This document shows positions 1 through 9,636 of a stretch of DNA of 64,000 nucleotides, piece after piece. The notes beneath the pieces were generated by a model. That model was given only the letters and a program-made list of their open reading frames with translations. It had not been told where the DNA came from and searched no databases. The translations under genes were made by a program, and so were the position numbers. Source of the DNA: CAWHPS01 sp963831235 (GTDB taxonomy: Bacteria; Fibrobacterota; OXYB2-FULL-49-7; JAEUSG01); the NCBI GenBank assembly GCA_963831235.1, contig CAWHPS010000063.1:20392-84391 (forward strand), given 5' to 3'. Position 1 is the stretch's first letter. Every line of letters begins with the position of its first letter.

Positions 1-1412
1 TTGCTAAGATTTTTCTCGAATTCATCCGTATTGAACTGAAGCAGTGTATCTCCTTTATGGATGGGCTTATAGGGGTCAGCGGATACACGTTCAACCATAC
101 CATCAACGCGGGCATACAGCATGTTCTTTTTTTGCGGCAATATTTCGCATTTTCCCGGGATTTTTTCCGTCATACGAATGATTCCAAGTCCCAGAAGCAA
201 AACCGCGCCCCCCGCTGCTATTATTCCAGCTTTTTTAAAATAAAGTTTTTTTGCGCTTGCGAATTTACCCTTCAGCGAGAAACGGGGGACTGAATTATAC
301 AGTTGCGCATTACGCAATGAAACAGTCAGCATGTTTTTAAGAAGACTGATACGATCGCTCATTGCAGCCGGAATCAGGTTTTCCTCGCGCGATTCCATGA
401 AAAAGAGGCCAAGTTCGGATTCTTTGTCAAACAGCCGGTAAATTGCAATGGTTCCTGGATGATATCGATTGATATAATCTTCGATTGGTTTTTCTTTCTG
501 TGTTTCTTTGAGATATTTCTTGCAGGAGGGTATATACACATCCGCTTTCTGTTTAAATACGCCAATAAACAGATTATTTAAATTTATAATGTCAGGATCC
601 TGAAGGTCAACGGATGCTTGCCGGGAAATGGCCCGGATTTTTACAGTGTCTTTTTCAACAAGTGCGATGGCTGCACGATCGTAATCGATTAATTTTGAGC
701 ATAGGTTGACCACTGTCAGGAGGCAACCGTCAAGATCAAGAGTGCTTGTGATTTCACTTGAAATATCAAGCAACACAGACAATTCATGGACTTTTTTCTC
801 GGATGCACCAAGCCGTGCATTGACAATCGGCATGGCGCAGCTTTGACATAAAAGCTGGAGAAGGTTCAAATCATCGTTATTGAATTTACCGTCCTGGGTC
901 TTTTTATTAAGCAGCTGAATCGCCCCGATTGCTGTGTTTTCAACAATAAGCGGGGCGCAAATCATGGAATGGGTCACAAAACCTGTTTTAGCATCAACGG
1001 AAGCTGAGAAACGTGAATCCTTGGAGGTATCAAAAACAGTCTCTGATTTTGCATTGTCGATTACGTAACCCACAACTCCGGTTCCCTTGGGAAGTTTGAG
1101 GTTAATGACCTTGTCTTTGGTGGGACCGTCCGCTACATGACAGGTGATCTCAGTTCTTTTTTCGTTGATGAGCCATAATGAACCGGCATCAGCCCCAACA
1201 TCCTTAACAACCTTATTGAACACCAATTTCATGAGCTCGTTCAAATTGCCTGTTGAATTGCAAATCTGAAAGAGCTCATTGATAAGTTCAAGGCGGCGGA
1301 GCTTAACAAGGTTGTCCGATGAAGAACCGGGTTTCGTGTCGGATGAATTATCTTCCCCTCCGGCTAGCCTGGGGTTGGGAGATATAGGAATAGAGGATGT
1401 TGGTCTTCTCAA
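1..1412 (-). CDS. GAF-GAF-membrane-HlyD-like protein, C-terminus beyond the window
   Basis: About 470 residues are visible on the minus strand, running off the left edge. Residues ~30-190 read as a GAF domain (MKLVFNKVVKDVGADAGSLW, then APLIVENTAIGAIQLLNKK). A second GAF-like domain follows at ~200-385, then one transmembrane segment (AGIIAAGGAVLLLGLGII, ~410-427), then the start of a biotinyl-lipoyl/HlyD region (YARVDGMVERVSADPYKPIHKGDTLL is the hallmark, here split by my reading at ~445-465). This is a cytoplasmic sensor joined to a periplasmic adaptor in one chain. The start is a TTG at 1412, chosen because an in-frame TAG lies 10 bases upstream and AGGA sits 8 bases before the TTG. It is divergent from the M50-HlyD gene, so the two probably share a control region. 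Family assignment is by eye. Confidence 0.8.
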   Translation of the reverse strand, partial: MRRPTSSIPISPNPRLAGGEDNSSDTKPGSSSDNLVKLRRLELINELFQICNSTGNLNELMKLVFNKVVKDVGADAGSLWLINEKRTEITCHVADGPTKDKVINLKLPKGTGVVGYVIDNAKSETVFDTSKDSRFSASVDAKTGFVTHSMICAPLIVENTAIGAIQLLNKKTQDGKFNNDDLNLLQLLCQSCAMPIVNARLGASEKKVHELSVLLDISSEITSTLDLDGCLLTVVNLCSKLIDYDRAAIALVEKDTVKIRAISRQASVDLQDPDIINLNNLFIGVFKQKADVYIPSCKKYLKETQKEKPIEDYINRYHPGTIAIYRLFDKESELGLFFMESREENLIPAAMSDRISLLKNMLTVSLRNAQLYNSVPRFSLKGKFASAKKLYFKKAGIIAAGGAVLLLGLGIIRMTEKIPGKCEILPQKKNMLYARVDGMVERVSADPYKPIHKGDTLLQFNTDEFEKNLS

Positions 1413-1513
1413 AAAATAATCCTATTTGTGTTTTGTATTGATATGATTTAATTTATATTAAAATCACCCTGGGATACAAAACATTTTTTTATCCTTAATC
1501 AATTTACAATAAA
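1413..1513. promoter_or_regulatory. AT-rich divergent intergenic region
   Basis: This 101-base, very AT-rich gap separates the divergent GAF-HlyD and M50-HlyD genes and must hold both promoters unless transcription comes from further away. A weak plus-strand candidate is TTGTAT with TATTAA 17 bases downstream. There is no convincing Shine-Dalgarno before the ATG at 1514. Confidence 0.3.
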
Positions 1514-3613
1514 ATGGCTGAAAACAACCCAAAGTTACGGACAGACCTGAAAATGACCCGTCAAGTTCAACGGGAAGGGGTGCATTATGTCATTAAAGAT
1601 CCACTGACACAAGAGTATTTCAGATTTCCTGAAGATGAGTACCAGCTAATTGCTTTGTTTGATGGAACGCGGGACCTTTCCAGAATTCACGCGCAATATT
1701 CGGCTGAACATCCTGATACGGAACTTTCCATACCGGATGTTGAGCAGTATTTAAGCACTCTGGACAAGATGCATCTGATAGAAAAGCCTTTGGCGGAACA
1801 GAATCTTTTCCTTCTTGAAAAGCAGCGTGAAATCAGGAAAAGCAAACTTCTTGGCGTTAAGGGGAGCCTGATGTATTTTCGTGTAAGCCTGCTTGATCCC
1901 AACCATTTGCTGGATTTGTTGTATCCTAAAATCAGGTTTGTGTTCTCCACGCCATTTCTTTTAACTGCCGTGGGTTGCATGCTTTTAAGTGTATTCTTAA
2001 TCTTTCAGAATTACGACCAGTTTGTGAATGGCATGGCGTCAATATTCACATTAAAGGAAAAGACAGGCGGAGCGATTTTCGGATTGTGGCTCACAGTCGT
2101 CTTTGTAATATTCTTCCATGAGCTCGGGCATGCGTTCACCTGCAAACATTTCGGTGGTGAAGTGCACGAAATGGGCGTCCTTATGCTGTTTTTTACACCA
2201 TGCTTTTATGCAAATGTCAATGATGCCTGGATGTTTGAGAAGAGATACCAGAAACTTGCCGTGACATTTGCCGGCGGGTTTACTGAATTTTTCATTGGTT
2301 CATTGTTCACATTTATCTGGGTATTGTTGAATCCTGCGTCACCTCTCAGCGCTATATCCTATCAGGTACTGACCATTTGTGCGGTTTCCTCGGTGATGTT
2401 CAATTTTAATCCCTTAATGAAACTTGATGGCTATTATGCATTTTCCGATTTTACCAGTATTCCAAACCTCAGGGCTGAAAGCGGAAAATATGTAAAGCGC
2501 ATTGTCCAGAAATATATATTCCGATTAAGCGTGGAGGACGATTGCTCCCAATATACATCAAGGGAAAAAAAGATTCTGCTGGGTTATGGAATATGCTCAA
2601 CTATCTATATGACAGGTCTTACTATTGGCTTGTTTTTCATGGCAAGGACATTTTTATTGGAAAAACTTGGGGCCATAGGTTCTCTTCTGAGTTTGTTTGT
2701 GGCCTGGAAACTGTTTAAGGGGCACTTAATGAAATTCAAGGGGTTTGTCATTTTATTTTTTAAGGAAAAAGCCGTTTATATCAAGGCCCATCCGGTGTTG
2801 TTCACTATTCTTTTTCTTGTGCTGGGCGGTATTGCTTTTTATTCCTTTAAGACCCATAATCTGGTCTTGAAAAAAGAGTGCGAGATTCAACCGTTGCACC
2901 GGGCAAAACTTTATGCAGGGACATCCGGTTATTTGTCATCACATTCCATCATCCCTGGAACATACGTTGAAAAGGGGCAAACAATCGGCAAGATTTCAAA
3001 TGTTGATTTGGAAGAAAAGGTTGTGAAGCTTAAAATCGACAAGGCCATTCAGGAAATACTGAAATCAAATGCTTTATTGGAGAGCAACAGCGACACAAGG
3101 GTATCCTCGATTCTGGAAATAGATCGTTTGAATCGCGAAATCCGTTCCAATCAGAAGGAGCTTGATAAGTCGGCCATTGTTGCTCCTTTCAGCGGCTCAA
3201 TATTCTCAAGTGAGGCCGACAAAGGATATCAGCCTTTCTTTACAAAAGGCAGCGAGATCGGCGAAATCTATTCCATGGACACCTTTTTAATCGAACTCAA
3301 ACTTCCTGAATCCGAGGTTGCTGAGATTAACCCGGGGGATTCGGTTTACGTCAGACTGCACAGCGCACTTGCTTATAAGACAACCGGAAGAATATACTCT
3401 GTTTCACCAACATCAATAGCTTATGCTGATTCGCTTAAAAAAGCTGAAGGAGTGGAAACCCAGTTTTTAGTTAAAATACTTTTGGTCAAAGGGCCGATCT
3501 GTCTGTTGCCGAGTATGACAGGCATCGCCTATATCCAGGCGAATAAAATTAAGGGTTTCACCTTGCTCAGAAGAGCGGTACGCAAGGGATTAAGGACAGA
3601 TTTGTTTTTTTAA
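1514..3613 (+). CDS. PqqD-like / M50 zinc peptidase / HlyD fusion protein
   Basis: The protein has 699 residues. Residues ~20-95 look like a PqqD fold (HYVIKDPLTQEYFRFPEDE, then LFDGTRDLSRI and a C-terminal helix ending LHLIEK-like), the same fold as RiPP leader-recognition elements. A polytopic membrane core follows with the M50 metalloprotease motif HELGH at 202-206 and the second ligand motif NPLMKLDGYY at 299-308. After further membrane segments to about residue 450, the C-terminal ~230 residues form a periplasmic HlyD-type adaptor with two lipoyl halves around a coiled coil (~500-560). All expected zinc ligands are present, so the peptidase should be active. Families of M50-HlyD fusions act in export or maturation of peptides. 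Here it lies 22 bases before a second adaptor and upstream of the giant leader-bearing repeat protein, which is the best candidate substrate (inference). Confidence 0.85.
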   Translation: MAENNPKLRTDLKMTRQVQREGVHYVIKDPLTQEYFRFPEDEYQLIALFDGTRDLSRIHAQYSAEHPDTELSIPDVEQYLSTLDKMHLIEKPLAEQNLFLLEKQREIRKSKLLGVKGSLMYFRVSLLDPNHLLDLLYPKIRFVFSTPFLLTAVGCMLLSVFLIFQNYDQFVNGMASIFTLKEKTGGAIFGLWLTVVFVIFFHELGHAFTCKHFGGEVHEMGVLMLFFTPCFYANVNDAWMFEKRYQKLAVTFAGGFTEFFIGSLFTFIWVLLNPASPLSAISYQVLTICAVSSVMFNFNPLMKLDGYYAFSDFTSIPNLRAESGKYVKRIVQKYIFRLSVEDDCSQYTSREKKILLGYGICSTIYMTGLTIGLFFMARTFLLEKLGAIGSLLSLFVAWKLFKGHLMKFKGFVILFFKEKAVYIKAHPVLFTILFLVLGGIAFYSFKTHNLVLKKECEIQPLHRAKLYAGTSGYLSSHSIIPGTYVEKGQTIGKISNVDLEEKVVKLKIDKAIQEILKSNALLESNSDTRVSSILEIDRLNREIRSNQKELDKSAIVAPFSGSIFSSEADKGYQPFFTKGSEIGEIYSMDTFLIELKLPESEVAEINPGDSVYVRLHSALAYKTTGRIYSVSPTSIAYADSLKKAEGVETQFLVKILLVKGPICLLPSMTGIAYIQANKIKGFTLLRRAVRKGLRTDLFF

Positions 3614-3635
3614 AACTATTTAAAAAAGGACAAAC

Positions 3636-4265
3636 ATGAAACTATTTACATTGTTATTTTTAGCTTTTAATGTAATTCATTCAGCGGAATATGAAGGCCT
3701 GTTGATGCCTGCTGAGCAGGTGACGTTATCCGTACTCTCAAGTGGTGTTGCCACAAGATTGCCTTTTAAAATGGGATCCTCTGTCAACAAGGGAGATGTT
3801 TTAATTGCATTGGATCCAGCCAAGGACTCCTTGAATCTGGTATTAGCTGAACGGGAACTTGAGCGCAGTGGAATAGAAAAATCAGGGGAAATAGAGAAAG
3901 AAATTGCGCTTCAGCTTAAGAAAATCGCTTATAGGGAAAAATTTGTTACGGCTCCTTTTACAGGCACGGTTGTAAATGTCATGGCAAAGAATCACGAATA
4001 TTATTCCGCAGGGGCAAAAGTGATTGAAATCGCCGACCTCTCCTCGCTTGTTACTGAAATCCATATCACCTCCGACGAACTGACCCGGCTTAAAAAATCA
4101 TCGGACCTGGTTGTTTTCAAAGGCGAAGAGAAAGTGCATGCCGCCCTTGATTCATACAACCCTATTGCGGAACCTGGCCTGGAGATTTTCCTGGTTAAAA
4201 TACGATTCAAGAACAAGCACCAATGGGCTCCCGGCACTTCCGTCAAGGTTAAATTCAAATCTTAG
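3636..4265 (+). CDS. small secreted HlyD-like periplasmic adaptor
   Basis: The protein has 209 residues with a clear Sec signal peptide (MKLFTLLFLAFNVIHSAEYE; cleavage probably after HSA). The remainder is a minimal membrane-fusion-protein core: first lipoyl half (VTLSVLSSGVATRLPFKMGS, then VNKGDVLIALDP), a short helical hairpin (~65-100), second lipoyl half (VTAPFTGTVVNVM) and a beta-barrel. It has no membrane anchor after cleavage, so it would be a soluble periplasmic subunit. A Shine-Dalgarno-like AAAAAGGA precedes the ATG. It probably belongs to the same transcript and export complex as the M50-HlyD fusion just upstream. No inner-membrane ABC or RND pump gene is visible in this window. 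Confidence 0.8.
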   Translation: MKLFTLLFLAFNVIHSAEYEGLLMPAEQVTLSVLSSGVATRLPFKMGSSVNKGDVLIALDPAKDSLNLVLAERELERSGIEKSGEIEKEIALQLKKIAYREKFVTAPFTGTVVNVMAKNHEYYSAGAKVIEIADLSSLVTEIHITSDELTRLKKSSDLVVFKGEEKVHAALDSYNPIAEPGLEIFLVKIRFKNKHQWAPGTSVKVKFKS

Positions 4266-4359
4266 AGTTTTTCAAAAAAAGCCTTCCTGGACTCGATTGG
4301 CTGTTTTATGCCTGATTGAATATTTTTTAAACAGGGTGTATGGCAACATTTGCAAACGT

Positions 4360-4443
4360 TTCTTGCCGGCCACGGAGGGCCGGCACTGTACTGTGGTATA
4401 TGGTTTTGGGTTAAAGGCGCACCCCCGTCTCTGGGGGTGCGCC
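4360..4443. repeat. dispersed repeat copy 1 with an 11-bp perfect hairpin
   Basis: The segment starting GCCGGCCACGGAGGGCC is shared in degenerate form with 36509-36565 (both run CACGGAGGGCC, GC, TAC, GTG, TTTTG and AGGCGC in the same order). It ends in a perfect stem GGCGCACCCCC / GGGGGTGCGCC (4416-4426 and 4433-4443). The hairpin is followed by a run of A, not T, so it is not a standard intrinsic terminator for the upstream gene. The rest of the 4266-4605 gap shows no gene I can support. Confidence 0.5.
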
Positions 4444-4605
4444 AAAAAAAAGACAAAACACCAGAACAGTCGGCGGCGTCCCTGCCGCCGAACAATATGG
4501 GGATGAATTTTATCCGGATCGGATTGGAATGACTTTATTCTTTGTGCTAAATTTTTATTGCAAATGTTGCCATGCACCCTTTCAAACAGCTCTTAAAGAA
4601 AAAAC

Positions 4606-4664
4606 TTGACATAAATATCGTAATAAATGTTATCTTGACTTTACACATAGAAAATTCTTTATAA
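4606..4664 (+). promoter_or_regulatory. two tandem sigma-70-like promoters for the giant repeat protein
   Basis: TTGACA at 4606-4611 has TTATCT 18 bases downstream (4630-4635). TTGACT at 4635-4640 has TTTATA 17 bases downstream (4658-4663). Both lie within 100 bases of the ATG at 4702, which has a strong GGGAGG Shine-Dalgarno. A separate strong promoter suggests high expression of the repeat protein independent of the adaptor genes. Confidence 0.5.
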
Positions 4665-4701
4665 CTCAACATACATAATTTTTTAAAAGGGAGGAGTCGC
4701 T

Positions 4702-7700
4702 ATGGCAAAGAAAAAACTACGAAAAGCCACTTTGGACAAACTGGAAGAGAGAATCGCTCCGGCAATGCTAGGCGGTGTTCTGGAAGGAGCTGAAGGTGCT
4801 ACCTCTTCAGCCGACGCCCCTGTGCAGGCCCCCATTGATTCAAGCGCTGATGCGGGACCCGATGTGGATGTTCAGGACTCCACAATAACTGATTCAGCTG
4901 TTGATGCCCAGGTTCCGGGTGGCGAAGCCGGATTGGGTTTTGGCGAGGCGCCTGCTGAAATTCAAAACGACTTTTTACCTCCTGGCTCGGAGGTCATGCC
5001 GGATCAAAGTATCACCTTTGCACCGGAGTCGGGGACAATGGATTATAATTATTCTGATCAGATGGTCTCGTTTGACAACGAAGCTGCAAATTCAATTACT
5101 CCAGATTACATGCATGTGACTCCGGACGGAGGCATTGCAATGGATACACCCCCAGGAACAGCCTTTGATCCGAGTGCACAGATGCTTAGCGTTCCGAATG
5201 CCGGGGCCGACATGTTTGTTCCACAAAACGTGGAAATCAACAATGACGGGTCCATGAATGTTCAATTCGATTCCAATGCCAAGATTGATCCGGAAGCAGG
5301 AACCGTCACGCTTCCTCCGGATACAGCAGGTAATTATATGCCCCCTGGCATGACGGTCCCGCCTGAGGGTGGGGTTCAATACCAGATGCCTGAAGGAGGA
5401 CAATTCAACCCGGATAGTGGCCAAATGGCGATCCCTGCAGGGCAGGCAGGAGCGCTTATTCCGCATGATGTGCAAGTGAATCCTGACGGAAGCCTTAATG
5501 TCAAGATGCCGGAAGATGTCACGTTTAATCCGGCTGCTCAAACAATGCAGTTTCCTCCACACGTTGCCGACTTTGCTCCGCCTCCTGACGGGCAGGCTGT
5601 TATTCAGCAACCGGATGGTTCCATTGTCGCAAATATGCCCCAGGGAGCCAATTTCAATCCGGAATCCGGAATCATGCAGGTCCCTCAACCACATGCCGGC
5701 GAAGTGTTGCAGGATGGCGTCTCCACCAGCCCCGGATGGAAAGGTTCTTTTTGACATGCCTCCAGGAACCAATATGGCTCCGGATGGACAGATTCATGTT
5801 CCTCCGGCTGGAGCGGACTTCATGATGAACGGTGGTGTTCATCTTTCTCCTGACGGAGCAATGACCGTGAGCTTACCTCCGGAAACAGCATTTCCTGATG
5901 CTCATACTGTTGTATTACCTCCTGAACATGCAGGTATCATTTTGTCACAGGGGGTGGATGTCACAGGACAAGGAGATTTGCAGGTCAAGCTACCCCCTGA
6001 TGCCACTTTTGAAAACGGCCAGGTCAATCTTCCGAATAGCTCGGCAGACTGGGCCCTTGCACCCAACTATACCTTGAATCCTGATGGGTCCATGGAGTGC
6101 AAAGTCATGGGAGAGGCTACCATGCAGGATGGAAGCCTGAATATCAGTCCTGACGCTTCTCCGAATTTTGTTCATCCAGGTGCTGAAGGTGTAGGTCCGG
6201 CATCAGGAATAGGAGAAGGAGGATTGGGTTACGGTGGAGGCTACGGATATGGAACTGTGGCGCCTTTTGCAGCACCCGACATGCCGGAAAACGCTGAGTT
6301 CAGCCCGACCCACGGCATGACCATGGACATTCCAGGTAATATCCAGATTGACGCAAATGCCGACCATATGCAATTCGACAACCAGGCAGCAAATGCCTTT
6401 ATGCCGGAAGGTTATCAGATAAATCCTGATGGCAGCATGAATATTGCCATGCCTGACGGCGTCAGTGTTGATGGAAATGGTATGTTGTCCATTCCACCTG
6501 ATCATGCCAATGATTTTGTACCGAACTATATGACGGTAAATGTGGATGGAAGCGTTAATCTTTCCATGCCGCCGGAACATCATTACGATCCAGCCCTAGG
6601 GACTATGCAGGTTCCAATGGAAGAAGCAGGTAAATTCCTTCCTGAAAACATGCAATTGAATCCTGATGGCTCATTGAACATGTCGCTGCCACCTAATGCA
6701 ATGGTTTCTCCTGACGGCTCACAATTAGTACTACCGGGTGAAGATGCCATGCGCCACATGCCGCCTGAAATGCAGGTCAATCCGGATGGATCACTCCAAA
6801 TCAAGCTTCCGGAAAACGCCACGTTCCAGCCAGGGGACAATACTCTTAGGTTTCCGCCTGATGCCGCGCAATTCCCGCCTCCACCGGATGGAGTTGATGT
6901 GGTAAGGTCTCCGGATGGATCTGTCACCGTAAACATGCAACCAGGTATGCAGTATAATCCTGATACCCATGCCATATTTGTACCCCAACCCATGAGCGGA
7001 GATGTTCTTCCGCCCAACATGGTAACAACACCTGAAGGACAGGTAGCAATGACAATGCCGCCTAATACTACCTTCAATCCTGAAACGCATTCCATTCAAA
7101 TCGGTCAGCCGGATGTTAACAATTTCCTGCCGAATGACATCAAGATTGACCCCAACGGTACCATGCAAATGGCCCTCCCTCCTGAGCATGTTTATAATCC
7201 GGGTACAGGTTCCGTTATGCTGCCTCCGGAACAGGCCCAATGGGGCGCACCGAGTGATATGCATATTAATCCTGATGGAAGCGTGAATATCGCCATGCCT
7301 GAAAACGTAAGGTTCGAACAAGGCGCCTTGACAATACCGAATGATCAAACCGGTTGGGCCATGCACCCTAATTATACTGTCAATCCTGATGGCGGAATGG
7401 CCATGCAAATGCCTCCTCAAGGGACAGCTGAAATCATGAGCGGAACTTTGCATGTTAATCCTGAAGCAATGCAAAACATGCCCATGCCGGATGCTGGCGG
7501 ACTTGGTTTTTCAACAGGTGTTGGAACAGCTGGTTTGGGCGAAGGCGGTGGTTTTGCATATCCTAATCCACCACAGACTGATTTCTATACCCAGGCTTAT
7601 ATGCAGCCTCACATGCCTCCGGATTCAATGCCAATGCCTGATGGTTCGATCCAGTACCCTATGCCTCCTGATGCTCAATTTGATCCAAATGCAGGTACGT

Positions 7701-8896
7701 TGCATTATCCGCCAGCAGCTGTTGATGCTTATTTGCCTGAACCATACCATATTATGCCTGGAGGAGATGTCAATGTTGACCTGTCTCCTGGAGCGCAATA
7801 TAACCCCGATGCGCATACTGTAAACTTTAATCCAGGGCCAAATCCTGAACCTTATATCGGGCCGAATCTGGAAATCCAGAATAACGGGGCAGTGGGTTGG
7901 AGTGTGCACCCGGATGTTCAGTATAATCCAATGGACCATGCACTTACTATTCCATCTCATGCAGCCGACACTGTGCTGCCGCCATCCATGAATATTTTAC
8001 CGGGCGGGGATGTGATGGTTAAAATGCCGGAAGGCGTACAATTCGATCCTGCTGCAAACCAGATGATGGTACCGTCTGATATGGCACAGCATGTTCTGCC
8101 TCCGGAAATTGGCGTGGGGCCGGATGGATCCGTGCAAATCAATCTTCCACCGGATACTCAGTTCAATGTTCAGAGCAATACGATAAATATTGCGCCAGAA
8201 TACCGGGATTTCGCACCTCCTCCAGGCACACCTAATGTGGAATATCAGCCTAATGGAGCTGTTCTGATTAATATGCCTGAAGGAACGCAGATGAATCCCA
8301 ATATGGGAATGGTGAACATCCCTCAACCTGTTGCAGGCCCAATGCTGCCGGAAGGAATGAGCACCACACCGGATGGACAAATAAAGATAATGTTACCTGA
8401 AGGAACGCAGATGAATCCCACGGTCAATTCTTTTACGGTACCTAATGCGAATGCAGGATTTGTCATGAACGAAGGTGTATCGGTTGATACTTTCGGCAAT
8501 GTGCAGGTAAAATTACCCGAAGGTGCTGATTGGAACGCTTCTTCCGGTGCAGTTATAATTCCCAATGGGGATTCTCCATTTGTGATGAATACGGGGGTTC
8601 AGGTTACCCCGGAAGGACAGATCCAGGTCAAATTACCGGAAAATTGCTCTTTCGCAAATGGTTCCATAACCATACCGCAGGACAATGCATCCTTTGTAAT
8701 GGGCAGTCAAATGGCTCCCAGTCCGGATGGCGGCTTGAATGTAAATGTCCCGCCAGGTACAATGATTGTAGGTGATATGGTCAAGGTGCCTGAACCTGTG
8801 ATGAACCAGATTCCTGCCCCCACACCAGGGTTAGGTCAGGATGCCGGGGTTGGTTACAATGGCTTCGGGACAAATGGTTTTGGATATACGGTTTAG
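4702..8896 (+). CDS. giant Met/Pro-rich repeat protein with LEERIAPA leader; one-base frameshift
   Basis: Two overlapping reading frames (4702-5754 and a second that ends at 8896) form one gene of ~1397 residues if one C is removed from the CCCC run at 5730-5733. The reading AGC CCG GAT GGA then continues the repeat. The N-terminus MAKKKLRKATLDKLEERIAP, followed by AMLGG (Gly24-Gly25), resembles LEPR-type leaders and also fits a double-glycine leader. The rest is tandem ~40-residue units around the theme NPDGS-(4)-MPP-(4)-FNP-(7)-PP-(2)-A. They are grouped into three homologous super-blocks (about residues 80-495, 510-930, 945-1375), each delimited by Gly-rich linkers (GLGFGEAP, GYGGGYGYG, GTAGLGEGGGFAY, GYNGFGTNGFGY). 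There is no cysteine-rich, enzymatic or membrane segment. It is probably a secreted fibre or surface-layer protein (inference). I do not recognise the repeat family. Confidence 0.8.
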
Positions 8897-8933
8897 GAAC
8901 TAAAGCGCAAGTAAAGCACTTGGCTTAGATTTG

Positions 8934-8978
8934 AAATGGAACCCATGCTTTAAAAAAGTGGTGGGTTCCATTTTTTTT
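8934..8978 (+). terminator. intrinsic terminator after the giant repeat gene
   Basis: A perfect stem AAATGGAACCCA / TGGGTTCCATTT flanks a ~16-base loop and runs directly into an eight-T tract. It lies 38 bases after the stop codon at 8896 and is a textbook rho-independent terminator. Confidence 0.92.
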
Positions 8979-9098
8979 ATACCTTCTGCCATTGTACAGG
9001 AGTCTGGCTCAATTTAATCTTCAGAATTAAATTGGCTATCAGTTGTCAGCAACCTTATTATATCTTTTATAAAAATTCATATTGTTTTGGATGGATCT

Positions 9099-9467
9099 AT
9101 GAGCAAAAATAAAAGGGTACCGGATGATCCTTGCACGAAATGCAATGCAGCATGTTGCAAATCCGTTGCAATCGAATGGCTGACACCGGTGAGTCTTACA
9201 GACTGGGAACATGTTCGATGGCTTGTCTCGCATAAGGGGGTCCATGTTTATAAGGATATTGAAGGCGACTGGCTTGTGGAATTCAATTCTGACTGTGAAC
9301 ATCTGGATAAAAACAACCGGTGCAAGATATATAACAACCGCATGCAGATTTGCCGAGACCATCCTTCGGATTCATGCGAAAAAACAGGAGAGGTTCCGGA
9401 ATATAAAATTATTTTCAAATGTGCCAAGGATGTTGATGATTATCTTTCAGACCGGATGTTAAAATAA
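9099..9467 (+). CDS. YkgJ-type CxxC..CC cysteine-cluster protein
   Basis: The protein has about 122 residues. Cysteines near the N-terminus (PCTKCNAACC) plus later ones (SDCEHLDKNNRC, MQICRDHP, CEKTG, FKCAKD) match the zinc/iron-chelating YkgJ family (often called Fe-S oxidoreductase-like), whose exact reaction is not known. I prefer the ATG at 9099 because GGATGG precedes it. An in-frame ATG at 9087 would add MDGS. The gene stands alone between the terminator at 8978 and the regulatory region of the one-carbon operon. Confidence 0.75.
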   Translation: MSKNKRVPDDPCTKCNAACCKSVAIEWLTPVSLTDWEHVRWLVSHKGVHVYKDIEGDWLVEFNSDCEHLDKNNRCKIYNNRMQICRDHPSDSCEKTGEVPEYKIIFKCAKDVDDYLSDRMLK

Positions 9468-9516
9468 ATATTAAGCAACTCCAACTCAAACCAGTTTAAT
9501 AAATAGGTTAATACAA

Positions 9517-9628
9517 AAGACATAACTGTCTTAAATACAATCAAGTATGCTTGATATGGTTTGACTGTAAACATATTACAAAACATTTTAAAAAGTATTT
9601 GACAAAGTTTTAGGTTAAAAGTTATATT
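9517..9628 (+). promoter_or_regulatory. promoter with two upstream palindromes before the ROK gene
   Basis: TTGACA at 9599-9604 and TATATT at 9623-9628 (spacer 18) form a strong sigma-70-like promoter whose start point would fall at about 9635, right at the ATG at 9637. Upstream lie two perfect 16-bp palindromes: AAGACA-TAAC-TGTCTT (9517-9532) and ATCAAG-TATG-CTTGAT (9540-9555). They are operator candidates, possibly for the ROK protein itself. Confidence 0.5.
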
Positions 9629-9636
9629 ATTTGTCC

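Noticed and set aside
4416..4450. Intrinsic terminator after the small HlyD gene
   Set aside because: The hairpin is perfect but is followed by eight A on the plus strand and by TTTAACCC on the minus strand. Neither orientation gives a normal U-tract.
5092..8565. Minus-strand open frames opposite the giant repeat gene and the flagellins
   Set aside because: They are shadows of biased codon use on the plus strand, with no ribosome sites or recognisable domains.
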